NCBI GenBank assembly: GCA_003552365.1
Contig: PUKR01000063.1
Span: 1-5,465 of the forward strand
DNA from: Syntrophomonadaceae bacterium
GTDB lineage: Bacteria > Bacillota > Dethiobacteria > DTU022
Length of the DNA: 5,465 nt
Reading direction: 5' to 3'
In this document: positions 1-5,465 of the stretch, piece after piece
Numbering within the stretch: position 1 is the first letter of the stretch
Layout: each line of letters begins with the position of its first letter
The notes under the pieces: generated by a model
Told to the model about the DNA's origin: nothing
The model's input: the letters and a program-made list of their open reading frames with translations, nothing else
Database searches by the model: none
Program-made: the position numbers and the translations under genes

Positions 1-828
1 ATTCATGGTTTTACGGCTGGTAAATCCAAGCTTGGCTGACGCTTCCTGCTGCAGGCTGCTGGTGGTAAAAGGAGGCAAAGGCCGCCTTTTGCGCTGGCTG
101 CGGGTTACTTTATTGACCATAAACCTTTCTTTTTTTATTTCGTTAATTACTTTGTCGACCTCATTTTTATTACCCAGATGGATCTTCTTTCGGTTATATC
201 GATCCAGTGAAGCTTTAAAACCGGCACCTTTACTGTCATTGCGAAGCCGGGCATCGAGGCTCCAGTATTCTTCAGGTTCAAATTTATTGATCTCTTCTTC
301 GCGTTCGCAAATCAAACGCACAGCTACAGACTGCACCCTTCCGGCACTCAGACCGCTTCTGATTTTACGCCAAAGCAGCGGACTGATCGAATAGCCGACC
401 AACCGATCAAGTATACGCCTGGCTTGCTGGGCATCAACCCGGTTGTAATCGATTAAGCGTGGGTTCTTAAAGGCATCCTTGACAGCATCCCTGGTGATTT
501 CGTTAAATTCAACCCGGCAGGGCTTTTCAGGGTCAAGCTGTAAAGCTCTTCCGATATGCCAGCAGATCGCTTCACCTTCACGATCGGGGTCGGCAGCCAG
601 AAAAACTCTTTTGGCTTTTTTTGCCGCACTCTTTAATTCATTTAATATCTTTCCTTTTCCGCGAATTGTAATATATTTAGCTTCAAAATTATCATCGATA
701 TCAACACCCATTTTGCTTCGCGGCAAATCAATTAAATGTCCCTGGGATGCCATAACCTTATAGTTCTTGCTTAAAAATTTTTTTATAGTTCGAGCCTTTG
801 TTGGTGATTCAACTATCACCAGGTTCAT
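1..828 (-). CDS. topA: DNA topoisomerase I, N-terminal part (runs off left edge)
   Basis: Type IA topoisomerase, which relaxes negative supercoils by cutting and rejoining one DNA strand; cytoplasmic and normally essential. The 276 codons seen begin MNLVIVESPTKARTI, the standard start of the TOPRIM domain, with the catalytic glutamate at residue 7. The acidic metal-binding motif DPDREGE lies at 80-86, followed by VEFNEIT at 107-113, SGLSAGRVQS at 158-167 and PPFTTSSLQQEAS near 252-264. The sequence ends at LGFTSRKTMN, shortly before the place where the active-site tyrosine motif (GLITYMRTDS type) is expected, so the catalytic tyrosine and the C-terminal zinc fingers are outside the window. 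The start is fixed by family alignment and by an in-frame TGA directly before the ATG; an AAGGAGT ribosome binding site (838-844) lies 10 bases upstream. It follows dprA by 69 bases on the same strand and is probably co-transcribed with it. No frameshift or internal stop is seen. Confidence 0.97.
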   Translation of the reverse strand, partial: MNLVIVESPTKARTIKKFLSKNYKVMASQGHLIDLPRSKMGVDIDDNFEAKYITIRGKGKILNELKSAAKKAKRVFLAADPDREGEAICWHIGRALQLDPEKPCRVEFNEITRDAVKDAFKNPRLIDYNRVDAQQARRILDRLVGYSISPLLWRKIRSGLSAGRVQSVAVRLICEREEEINKFEPEEYWSLDARLRNDSKGAGFKASLDRYNRKKIHLGNKNEVDKVINEIKKERFMVNKVTRSQRKRRPLPPFTTSSLQQEASAKLGFTSRKTMN

Positions 829-844
829 TCATGATACACTCCTT
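809..844 (-). promoter_or_regulatory. topA ribosome binding site with an overlapping out-of-frame minimal ORF
   Basis: On the minus strand AAGGAGT (844 to 838) precedes two ATG codons. The first (832-830) is 6 bases from the ribosome binding site, in the wrong frame, and opens a seven-codon reading frame (MNEPGDS, stop at 811-809). The second (828-826), 10 bases away, is the topA start. The codon immediately before the topA ATG is TGA in the topA frame, so topA cannot start further upstream. The positions are read directly; any effect on translation is inference. Confidence 0.6.
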
Positions 845-897
845 CAAATCAATAAGAAATATAAGATAACTCTCCGAAAGGTATTTTACCATAACTT

Positions 898-2001
898 TCA
901 AATACGGCAAAAATATTTTCCCGGAGTTTGCCGGATCAACTTTTTCAATTCCAACGATAAAAGATCTGTAATAACTTCAGCAGCATTACTCCCACTTGTT
1001 CTGATAATATTGTCCACGTGAACAGGTTGGTACGAAAGAAGGCTAAGAAGCTTTTGCTCAGTAGCTGTAAGATCAGGACTGGAACCAAGGTCAAGGCTTA
1101 ACTGTTCTTCATAGATATTACCCAGGTATAATTCTGCAAAGATATCTGCTGCTGACTCGACCAGGTGAGCCCCTTCTTTAATCAACCGGTGGCAACCCCG
1201 GCTGTAGGGACTGCCAATATTACCCGGGACGGCAAAAACTTCCCGGTTTTGCTCCAATGCATAATTGGCGGTTATTAGCGATCCGCTTTTGGCAGTGGCT
1301 TCCACCACCACTATCCCCAGGGTAATACCACTGATTATGCGATTACGCTGAGGAAAGTGTCTGGGCAGGGGAGGTGTATCCAGCGGAAATTCACTAACCA
1401 CTGCTCCATCCGTTAAAATTTGCTCCATCAATTCCCTGTTTTCGGACGGGTAGCAATGGTCAAGACTGCAGCCAAGCACCGCTACGGTATAACCATCTTT
1501 CTTTAATGTTCCCATATGAGCTGCTGTATCGATACCAAGAGCCATTCCGCTAACAATGCTGACCCCGTTATCAGCCAATTCTTCAGCCAAATTACAGGCT
1601 ACTTCCTTGCCGTAAAAAGTGGCGCGGCGGCTGCCGACTATGGCAATGGAGGGATTTGCCAGTTTATCCAGGTTACCCCTGTAATAAAGGATTGGCGGAG
1701 GATAAGGAAGTTGTTTCAACAAGTTGGGATAACCGGGGCAATCCGATCCAATACATGAAAGGTTTTTCTCCACTAAACGTTCCCACTCTTTTTCCGGGTC
1801 GATCGCTTCTCTTTCCTTTAAAAAAGGATTTAAATACTTCTGCAGTTCAAAAAGAGCTTTTAGTTCGTGCGAAGAAGCATTCCAGGCTTCGGCAGGAGAT
1901 CCGAAATAATCAAGTAAAATCTTGATCCGTTTTGGGCCGAGCACTGAAACCCGGTTTAGAGCATTAAGGTAAAGCAGTTCCAATTTATCTTGTTGTCCCA
2001 T
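898..2001 (-). CDS. dprA: DNA-processing protein DprA (Smf)
   Basis: DprA binds incoming single-stranded DNA and loads RecA on it during natural transformation; it is also widely conserved in bacteria not known to be competent. The 367-residue product has the usual three-part layout. An N-terminal helix-hairpin-helix/SAM-like part covers about 8-60. The Rossmann-type DNA_processg_A domain covers about 80-290, with YPNLLKQLPYPPPILYYRG at 91-109, IVGSRRAT at 121-128, SGMALGIDTAAH at 151-162, FPQRNRIISG at 216-225 and AKSGSLITANYALEQ at 237-251 followed by VFAVPG at 255-260. A C-terminal winged-helix domain (DML1-like) covers about 310-365. The ATG start at 2001 has AAAGGA (2010-2015) 8 bases upstream and an in-frame TAA at 2014-2016, so no longer start is possible. 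A promoter candidate lies about 115 bases upstream, and topA follows after 69 bases without a visible terminator. Length and motifs are complete, and it is probably functional. Confidence 0.97.
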   Translation of the reverse strand: MGQQDKLELLYLNALNRVSVLGPKRIKILLDYFGSPAEAWNASSHELKALFELQKYLNPFLKEREAIDPEKEWERLVEKNLSCIGSDCPGYPNLLKQLPYPPPILYYRGNLDKLANPSIAIVGSRRATFYGKEVACNLAEELADNGVSIVSGMALGIDTAAHMGTLKKDGYTVAVLGCSLDHCYPSENRELMEQILTDGAVVSEFPLDTPPLPRHFPQRNRIISGITLGIVVVEATAKSGSLITANYALEQNREVFAVPGNIGSPYSRGCHRLIKEGAHLVESAADIFAELYLGNIYEEQLSLDLGSSPDLTATEQKLLSLLSYQPVHVDNIIRTSGSNAAEVITDLLSLELKKLIRQTPGKYFCRI

Positions 2002-2050
2002 TAAACTTTTCCTTTACAATATCCTCTGATAGTTTATTTGCCCCGTTTGA

Positions 2051-2080
2051 ACAATAATCTTTAATTAACAACTTTGTCAT
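2051..2080 (-). promoter_or_regulatory. Second, weaker promoter candidate upstream of dprA
   Basis: On the minus strand ATGACA (2080-2075, five of six matches to TTGACA) stands 18 bases before TATTGT (2056-2051, four of six matches to TATAAT). It would give a leader of about 45 bases. In such AT-rich sequence this may be chance; the upstream TGGACA/TATAAT pair is the stronger candidate. Confidence 0.2.
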
Positions 2081-2118
2081 TAAGTCTGTTATCATTTATA
2101 TTACAAAAATTAAGCAAT

Positions 2119-2148
2119 ATTATACTATAACAGGTTATAATATGTCCA
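2119..2148 (-). promoter_or_regulatory. Candidate sigma-A promoter for dprA(-topA)
   Basis: Reading the minus strand, TGGACA (2148-2143, five of six matches to TTGACA) is followed after 18 bases by a perfect TATAAT (2124-2119). It sits just after the helicase stop codon, and transcription would begin near 2112, leaving an untranslated leader of about 110 bases before dprA. This is the best promoter match in the helicase-dprA spacer. The call rests on box matches only. Confidence 0.5.
2126..2139. repeat. Inverted repeat inside the dprA promoter spacer
   Basis: TATAAC-AG-GTTATA is a perfect 6-2-6 inverted repeat lying entirely between the -35 and -10 boxes of the dprA promoter candidate. A second pair, ATATTATA (2117-2124) and TATAATAT (2136-2143), is nested around the same region and overlaps the -10 box. 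An operator for a dimeric repressor is possible. The region is very AT-rich, so chance similarity is a serious alternative. A role as helicase terminator is less likely, because the 2-base loop is too tight and no strong T-run follows. Confidence 0.35.
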
Positions 2149-2172
2149 ATACTTTTTAAATTGGCAAGTTAA

Positions 2173-4155
2173 TCAAAACTCCCTGTCGTAATCTGCCAGT
2201 TCATAGCATTCCGAAGGGAGTTCCCTTAAAAACTGGGAAGGACCTTCGGAGGTTGCCCCGTAATTTCGATAATCCTCCCTGTAAGTGGTTAAAAACAAAT
2301 AGTGACGGGCCCGGGTGGAGGCCACGTAAAATAGCCGCCGTTCTTCATCAAGGTCACCGAGGCCTACCCTGCTGCTGGGAAATTGCCCCTGGTTCATACC
2401 GATGATAAAAACGCTGTCCCATTCTTTGCCCTTGGCACTGTGGATCGTCGATAGGGTTAACTGCTCTAAAGGTCCACTCTTAGTGGTACTGGTATCGGCA
2501 AAAACCGATTCCTCTAAAGCCAGCGATTCAATAAAAGAGCCCATGGATTCAAAACGCTCCGCGTATATAGCCAGCCTTTCTATCCCGCTAAATCTTTCTT
2601 CATATTGATCAGGATAGTTTTGTTTCAAAATACGGTCGTAGTTATTGCTCAGGATCGACGAGATTAAACCGGGCACATAACTATGATCACCGTTATAAAG
2701 AAGGTTCAAGGTCTGACATAATGCCTGCCACCCCTCTTTTCCCCTTGGAGGAGTTTCTTTAGCTTGCAGGGCAGCTTCAAGCGGGTTATCAAATTTTTTT
2801 AGTTTCGCCCACAGCTTGTCAAATGTAGCCGGCCCCAGGCCTTGCTGTAGCGTAGCAATCCTGCGCCAGGAGTTTTCATCAAAAGGGTTATAAATTACTT
2901 TTAAGTAAGCCAGGACATCTTTGACATGGGCTTTCTGGAAAAACTTGATCCCGCCGTAAGTGCGGTAATTGATGCCTTCCCGTGAAAGAAGAAATTCAAC
3001 TTCCGGGGTCAGGTATGAACTGCGGTAAAGAATCGCAATTTCCTCCAGGGAAATTCCGTTATTTTGCAATTCCCTGATAGTGCGCAGGACAAAATGCGCT
3101 TCCTCGCGCGAGTCAAAAACTCTTGCAATCACAGGCAAGGTGCCGGATGGATTATTTGAAAATAATTTTTTAGGCAGCTGCTTCCGGTTATGGCTAATCG
3201 ATGAATTGGCCAGCTCCACAATTTCCGGACTGCTGCGGTAATTATGCTCCATACGCACAACATTACATTGAGAATACTTATCGGGAAAAGATAGTATGTT
3301 GCCCACCTGGGCGTAACGGAAGGCATAAATGGACTGTGCATCATCACCAACCACACAGATATCCGAGTTACCGGCAAAAAGATCGATAATGCGGGCCTGG
3401 ACCACGTTGGTATCTTGAAATTCATCGACCAACACATGCTTAAACCGGTAGCAATATTGTTCTTTAATTTCGGGGTATTTTTCAAACAGCCCTAGCCAGC
3501 ATAAAAGCAAATCATCAAAATCAAAAGCATTGCTTTCTATTTTTTTCTGTTCATAAAGTTCGGCCACGTTGCTTATGGTATCTAAAAATTCCAGGCGATA
3601 CGGATAATCTTCTTCCATTACCTGTTTAATGGTCAGGCCGGAGTTGCGGGCCTGGCTGATAATTCTGCCCAATAACCCCCGCTGCATAACCAGCTTGCGG
3701 TCTTCATCGCTGATTGAGAATGAAGCCAGTATTTTTTTCATAGCCGCCCGGCTGTCGTCTTCATCAAAGATAGTAAAGTTGGGTGTTCTACCCATCAAGG
3801 AAGCGTGTCTTCTTAAAATTCTTGCCCCGATACTATGAAAAGTTCCCGCCCATAATTCGCGTGGTAAAAAACCCAGCAGATCTTCGAGGCGTTCTTTCAT
3901 CTCACCGGCTGCTTTGTTGGTAAAGGTAAGTAGTAATAAGCGCTCCGGTTTGACTCCGCATTTAATTAAGTGAGCCGCCCGGTAAATCAGGGCCCTGGTC
4001 TTGCCGGATCCCGGTCCGGCCAGGCCAAGCAAAACCGGGTCATCTGTCGTAGCAAATTCAAATTGGGCCGGATTAAGCTGATGCTGTAAATGTTTTAGCC
4101 ACTCCGGCTCCGGTTCATGGCGTTTTTCTAAGGTTTCATAGTAATCCAATGGCAC
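2173..4155 (-). CDS. Compact UvrD/PcrA-type SF1A DNA helicase
   Basis: An ATP-dependent 3'-5' DNA helicase of the UvrD/Rep/PcrA superfamily, probably acting in repair or replication-fork maintenance. All hallmark motifs are present in order in the 660 residues: Q motif LNPAQ 27-31, Walker A GPGSGKT 47-53, Ia LTFTNKAAGEM 76-86, TFHS 105-108, FDFDDLL 211-217, Walker B VDEFQD 243-248, III GDDAQSIYAFR 270-280, IV HNYRSS 304-309, IVa YRTYGGIKFF 397-406, V TIHSAKGKEWDSVF 570-583 and VI EERRLFYVASTRAR 604-617. The protein ends about 43 residues after motif VI, so it lacks the long C-terminal tail of typical PcrA/UvrD (about 720-740 residues), the part that contacts RNA polymerase in PcrA. It may therefore be a second, PcrA-independent paralogue, and I assign no gene symbol. 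The start is GTG at 4155-4153, with AAGGA only 3 bases upstream and an in-frame TAG at 4167-4165. The TTG at codon 3 (4149-4147), 9 bases from the same AAGGA, is an alternative start giving 658 residues. It is separated from rubredoxin by a terminator, so it is probably transcribed alone. Confidence 0.93.
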   Translation of the reverse strand: MPLDYYETLEKRHEPEPEWLKHLQHQLNPAQFEFATTDDPVLLGLAGPGSGKTRALIYRAAHLIKCGVKPERLLLLTFTNKAAGEMKERLEDLLGFLPRELWAGTFHSIGARILRRHASLMGRTPNFTIFDEDDSRAAMKKILASFSISDEDRKLVMQRGLLGRIISQARNSGLTIKQVMEEDYPYRLEFLDTISNVAELYEQKKIESNAFDFDDLLLCWLGLFEKYPEIKEQYCYRFKHVLVDEFQDTNVVQARIIDLFAGNSDICVVGDDAQSIYAFRYAQVGNILSFPDKYSQCNVVRMEHNYRSSPEIVELANSSISHNRKQLPKKLFSNNPSGTLPVIARVFDSREEAHFVLRTIRELQNNGISLEEIAILYRSSYLTPEVEFLLSREGINYRTYGGIKFFQKAHVKDVLAYLKVIYNPFDENSWRRIATLQQGLGPATFDKLWAKLKKFDNPLEAALQAKETPPRGKEGWQALCQTLNLLYNGDHSYVPGLISSILSNNYDRILKQNYPDQYEERFSGIERLAIYAERFESMGSFIESLALEESVFADTSTTKSGPLEQLTLSTIHSAKGKEWDSVFIIGMNQGQFPSSRVGLGDLDEERRLFYVASTRARHYLFLTTYREDYRNYGATSEGPSQFLRELPSECYELADYDREF

Positions 4156-4191
4156 AATTCCTTTCTAAATCTCTTAATATTAACCAGGCGG

Positions 4192-4202
4192 ATCATATCA
4201 TA
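4192..4202 (-). promoter_or_regulatory. Possible -10 region(s) for the helicase gene
   Basis: The minus strand carries two overlapping TATGAT hexamers (4202-4197 and 4197-4192), each five of six matches to TATAAT, about 40-50 bases before the helicase start. No good -35 box stands at the right distance; TGGATG is the nearest, with three of six matches. The helicase needs its own promoter because a terminator lies upstream, and this is the best candidate in the 171-base spacer. Confidence 0.3.
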
Positions 4203-4231
4203 TTTAAATAATTTCATCCAGAAGGAAAAAC

Positions 4232-4241
4232 TGCCCGGGCA
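4232..4241. repeat. GC-rich 10-base palindrome upstream of the helicase
   Basis: TGCCCGGGCA is a perfect palindrome in an otherwise AT-rich spacer, 77 bases upstream of the helicase start and about 30 bases upstream of the putative -10 region. It could be a binding site for a dimeric regulator, but a single short palindrome is weak evidence. It cannot form a useful hairpin because there is no loop. Confidence 0.25.
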
Positions 4242-4264
4242 AGGAATAAAACTCAGAAATTAAT

Positions 4265-4290
4265 AAAAAAAGGAGGATAATTAGTCCTCC
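4265..4290 (-). terminator. Intrinsic terminator after the rubredoxin gene
   Basis: On the minus strand the stem GGAGGA (4290-4285) and TCCTCC (4277-4272) flanks a 7-base loop and is followed at once by seven T residues (4271-4265). It begins 37 bases after the rubredoxin stop codon. On the plus strand the hairpin is followed by CAAATAG with no T-run, so it acts in one direction. It should separate rubredoxin transcription from the helicase. Confidence 0.85.
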
Positions 4291-4326
4291 CAAATAGATT
4301 GCTCTGTAACTTTTATTGGTCAAAGC

Positions 4327-4485
4327 TTAAATCTTTTCAAACTCCTCTTTCCCTACACCACAAACCGGGCATACCCAATCATCGGGAAGATCCTCAAAAG
4401 GGGTACCCGGAGCAATGCCCCCATCACTATCTCCTTCGGACGGGTTGTAAACATAACCGCACACCTGGCACTCATACTTATCCAT
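4327..4485 (-). CDS. Rubredoxin
   Basis: A small mononuclear iron protein that carries single electrons in the cytoplasm. In anaerobes it commonly passes electrons from an NAD(P)H oxidoreductase to rubrerythrin, superoxide reductase or flavodiiron proteins for oxygen and peroxide detoxification, but no such partner is in this window. The 52-residue product starts MDKYECQVCGYVYNPSEGD and has both halves of the FeS4 site: C6-x2-C9-G-Y and C39-P-V-C42-G. The conserved PGTPFEDLPDDWVCP stretch is at 26-40, and the tail GKEEFEKI is also typical. The length is exactly that of the family. The ATG at 4485 has AGGAGG (4496-4501) 10 bases upstream and an in-frame TGA at 4503-4501; two nearer ATG codons are out of frame. 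It is a single-gene unit, with a promoter candidate upstream and a strong terminator downstream. It is divergent from comM across a 199-base spacer. Confidence 0.98.
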   Translation of the reverse strand: MDKYECQVCGYVYNPSEGDSDGGIAPGTPFEDLPDDWVCPVCGVGKEEFEKI

Positions 4486-4522
4486 ATCATCATTCCCTCC
4501 TCAGATAGGTTTAAACAATATC

Positions 4523-4550
4523 ATTATACTATAGTTGCTATTAATCAGAA
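4523..4550 (-). promoter_or_regulatory. Candidate promoter for rubredoxin
   Basis: The minus strand has a perfect TATAAT (4528-4523), placing transcription start about 20 bases before the ribosome binding site. The upstream TTCTGA (4550-4545) at 16 bases matches the -35 consensus at only three positions, so the -10 box carries the call. The 11 bases TATAGTATAAT here recur exactly at the dprA promoter candidate. Confidence 0.4.
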
Positions 4551-4561
4551 AAGAGGTCCGG

Positions 4562-4590
4562 TTGAATAAATTTTTCATTGTGATGATATT
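4562..4590 (+). promoter_or_regulatory. Candidate promoter for comM
   Basis: TTGAAT (4562-4567, four of six matches to TTGACA) is followed after 17 bases by GATATT (4585-4590, four of six matches to TATAAT), giving a leader of about 90 bases before comM. An alternative pair, TTGAAG (4591-4596) and GAGAAT 17 bases on, is equally modest. The divergent spacer must contain a comM promoter, but these boxes are weak. Confidence 0.3.
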
Positions 4591-4684
4591 TTGAAGGATT
4601 ATAAATAAAACCGGAGAATAATTATATCTTCAGTAACACCTGCATTTCCATGCTCAAAAAATATATTACTTGCGGAGGCCTTAA

Positions 4685-5465
4685 ATGCTCGCCAAAATTC
4701 ACTCCTGTACAATCCTTGGTATTAATGGAATTCCTCTTGATGTTGAAGTTGACACCTCAGACGGTTTGCCTGCTTTCGATATAATTGGCTTGCCGGATGC
4801 TTCGGTCCGCGAAGCAAAAGAACGGGTCAGGGCCGCCATTCGCAACAGCGGCTTTTCCTTCCCACTTTCCCGGGTAACCGTCAACCTGGCCCCGGCTGAT
4901 ATAAAAAAAGAAGGATCCGCTTTTGACCTGGCTATTGCTGTCGGTTTTTTGGCCGCTACCGGGCAGATTCCGATTAACGGGAAACTCGATAATTCAGTGT
5001 TTGCAGGCGAGCTATCTCTTAACGGAAACCTGCGCAGTGTAAATGGAGCCCTTGCCATGGCCCTATCCTTGAGCGAACTTGAACACTACCGGGATAAAGA
5101 ATTGATTCTGCCTGAAGCCAACAGCAAAGAAGCTTCCCTGGTTGAAAATATTACAGTTAAGGGTCCCTCTTCGCTTGTTGAATTGGTAGAGCACCTGCGG
5201 GGCAATTGTTTACTATCAGACGTTGAGCCGTTAAAAAAAAGTTTCCTGGAAACCAAGCAACCCGGACTGGATTTTAGTGAAGTAAAGGGGCAGGAGACCG
5301 CCAAGCGGGCCCTGGAAATTGCTGCTGCCGGTGCCCACAACCTACTGTTTTACGGACCCCCTGGCAGTGGCAAAACAATGCTTGCCCGACGCCTGCCTTC
5401 AATTCTTCCAGCTCCTACCCTGGAAGAAATCCTTGAAATAACAAGAATTCACAGTGTTGCCGGCC
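4685..5465 (+). CDS. comM: ComM/YifB family AAA+ ATPase, N-terminal part (runs off right edge)
   Basis: Member of the Mg-chelatase-like YifB/ComM family. ComM of naturally competent bacteria is a hexameric helicase that promotes branch migration during transformation; in other bacteria the role is less clear. The 260 codons seen start MLAKIHSCTILGINGIPLDV and contain the N-terminal ChlI-like domain: GLPAFDIIGLPDASVREAKE at 27-46, RVTVNLAPADIKKEGSAFDL at 63-82 and FAGELSLNGNLRSVNGAL at 106-123. Next come DFSEVKGQETAKRALEIAAA at 196-215 and Walker A GPPGSGKT at 224-231. The Walker B, sensor and C-terminal Mg_chelatase_C regions lie beyond the edge. The start at 4685 has GGAGG (4674-4678) 6 bases upstream and matches the family's N-terminus. 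No frameshift or stop is seen. It is transcribed away from rubredoxin, helicase, dprA and topA, whereas comM and dprA are often neighbours on the same strand. Confidence 0.96.
   Translation, partial: MLAKIHSCTILGINGIPLDVEVDTSDGLPAFDIIGLPDASVREAKERVRAAIRNSGFSFPLSRVTVNLAPADIKKEGSAFDLAIAVGFLAATGQIPINGKLDNSVFAGELSLNGNLRSVNGALAMALSLSELEHYRDKELILPEANSKEASLVENITVKGPSSLVELVEHLRGNCLLSDVEPLKKSFLETKQPGLDFSEVKGQETAKRALEIAAAGAHNLLFYGPPGSGKTMLARRLPSILPAPTLEEILEITRIHSVAG

Noticed and set aside
5..763. Two plus-strand open reading frames antisense to topA
   Set aside because: The minus strand encodes an uninterrupted, clearly recognisable topoisomerase I; these are shadow frames with no protein-like motifs.
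2117..2143. Intrinsic terminator for the helicase
   Set aside because: The AT-only stem, tight 2-base inner loop and lack of a directly adjacent T-run make this a poor terminator; the boxes fit a promoter better.
2173..4485. Rubredoxin and helicase as one operon
   Set aside because: They share a strand, but a hairpin with a seven-T run lies between them and the spacer is 171 bases, so separate transcription is more likely.
4299..4508. Plus-strand open reading frame of 69 codons
   Set aside because: It is antisense to the rubredoxin gene, which has a perfect family match, a ribosome binding site and a terminator. The plus-strand frame has no recognisable features.
4699..5340. Minus-strand open reading frames opposite comM
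   Set aside because: The plus-strand translation matches ComM throughout with a good start site; the minus frames are shadows.
2173..5465. A novel defence island built from helicase, DprA and ComM
   Set aside because: DprA, ComM and TopA are common core genes and each is intact and ordinary. There is no nuclease, toxin, reverse transcriptase, methylase or mobile-element gene, so nothing here supports a new defence system.
1..5465. tRNA, rRNA, CRISPR, insertion sequence or riboswitch
   Set aside because: The spacers are 69 to 199 bases and show no cloverleaf, repeat-spacer pattern, terminal inverted repeats or recognised riboswitch core.

Overview
The window looks like a chromosomal housekeeping and DNA-metabolism segment from an anaerobic, Clostridia-like Firmicute. 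The reasons are: AGGAGG-type ribosome binding sites in front of several genes, AT-rich spacers with TATAAT-like promoter boxes, protein sequences of the Firmicute type, the neighbouring dprA-topA pair that is common in Firmicutes, and a stand-alone rubredoxin, which is typical of anaerobes. The taxonomic call is an inference from these cues; I cannot name a genus.

Layout. Four genes lie on the minus strand and one on the plus strand. From right to left on the minus strand they are: a 52-residue rubredoxin (4327-4485) with its own intrinsic terminator (4265-4290); a compact 660-residue UvrD/PcrA-type SF1A helicase (2173-4155); dprA, the ssDNA-binding RecA loader (898-2001); and the N-terminal part of topA, DNA topoisomerase I (828 down to the left edge, continuing outside). 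On the plus strand, comM/yifB, an AAA+ ATPase of the Mg-chelatase-like family, starts at 4685 and runs off the right edge just after its Walker A motif. Rubredoxin and comM are divergently transcribed from a 199-base spacer. The other spacers are 171 bases (rubredoxin-helicase), 171 bases (helicase-dprA) and 69 bases (dprA-topA). No stretch longer than 300 bases lacks a gene.

How the genes fit together. dprA and topA probably form one transcription unit: they share a strand, the gap is short and no terminator is visible. The helicase and rubredoxin look like separate units. DprA, ComM, the helicase and topoisomerase I all act on DNA, and DprA and ComM are both linked to natural transformation (DprA loads RecA on incoming single strands, ComM promotes branch migration). 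Rubredoxin is an electron carrier with no evident functional tie to them.

I found no mobile element, CRISPR array, tRNA or rRNA and no sign of a new multi-gene system. The points worth a second look are modest: an inverted repeat inside the dprA promoter, a minimal ORF that overlaps the topA start out of frame, an unusual start context and short length for the helicase, and the insertion of rubredoxin plus helicase between comM and dprA with comM flipped.
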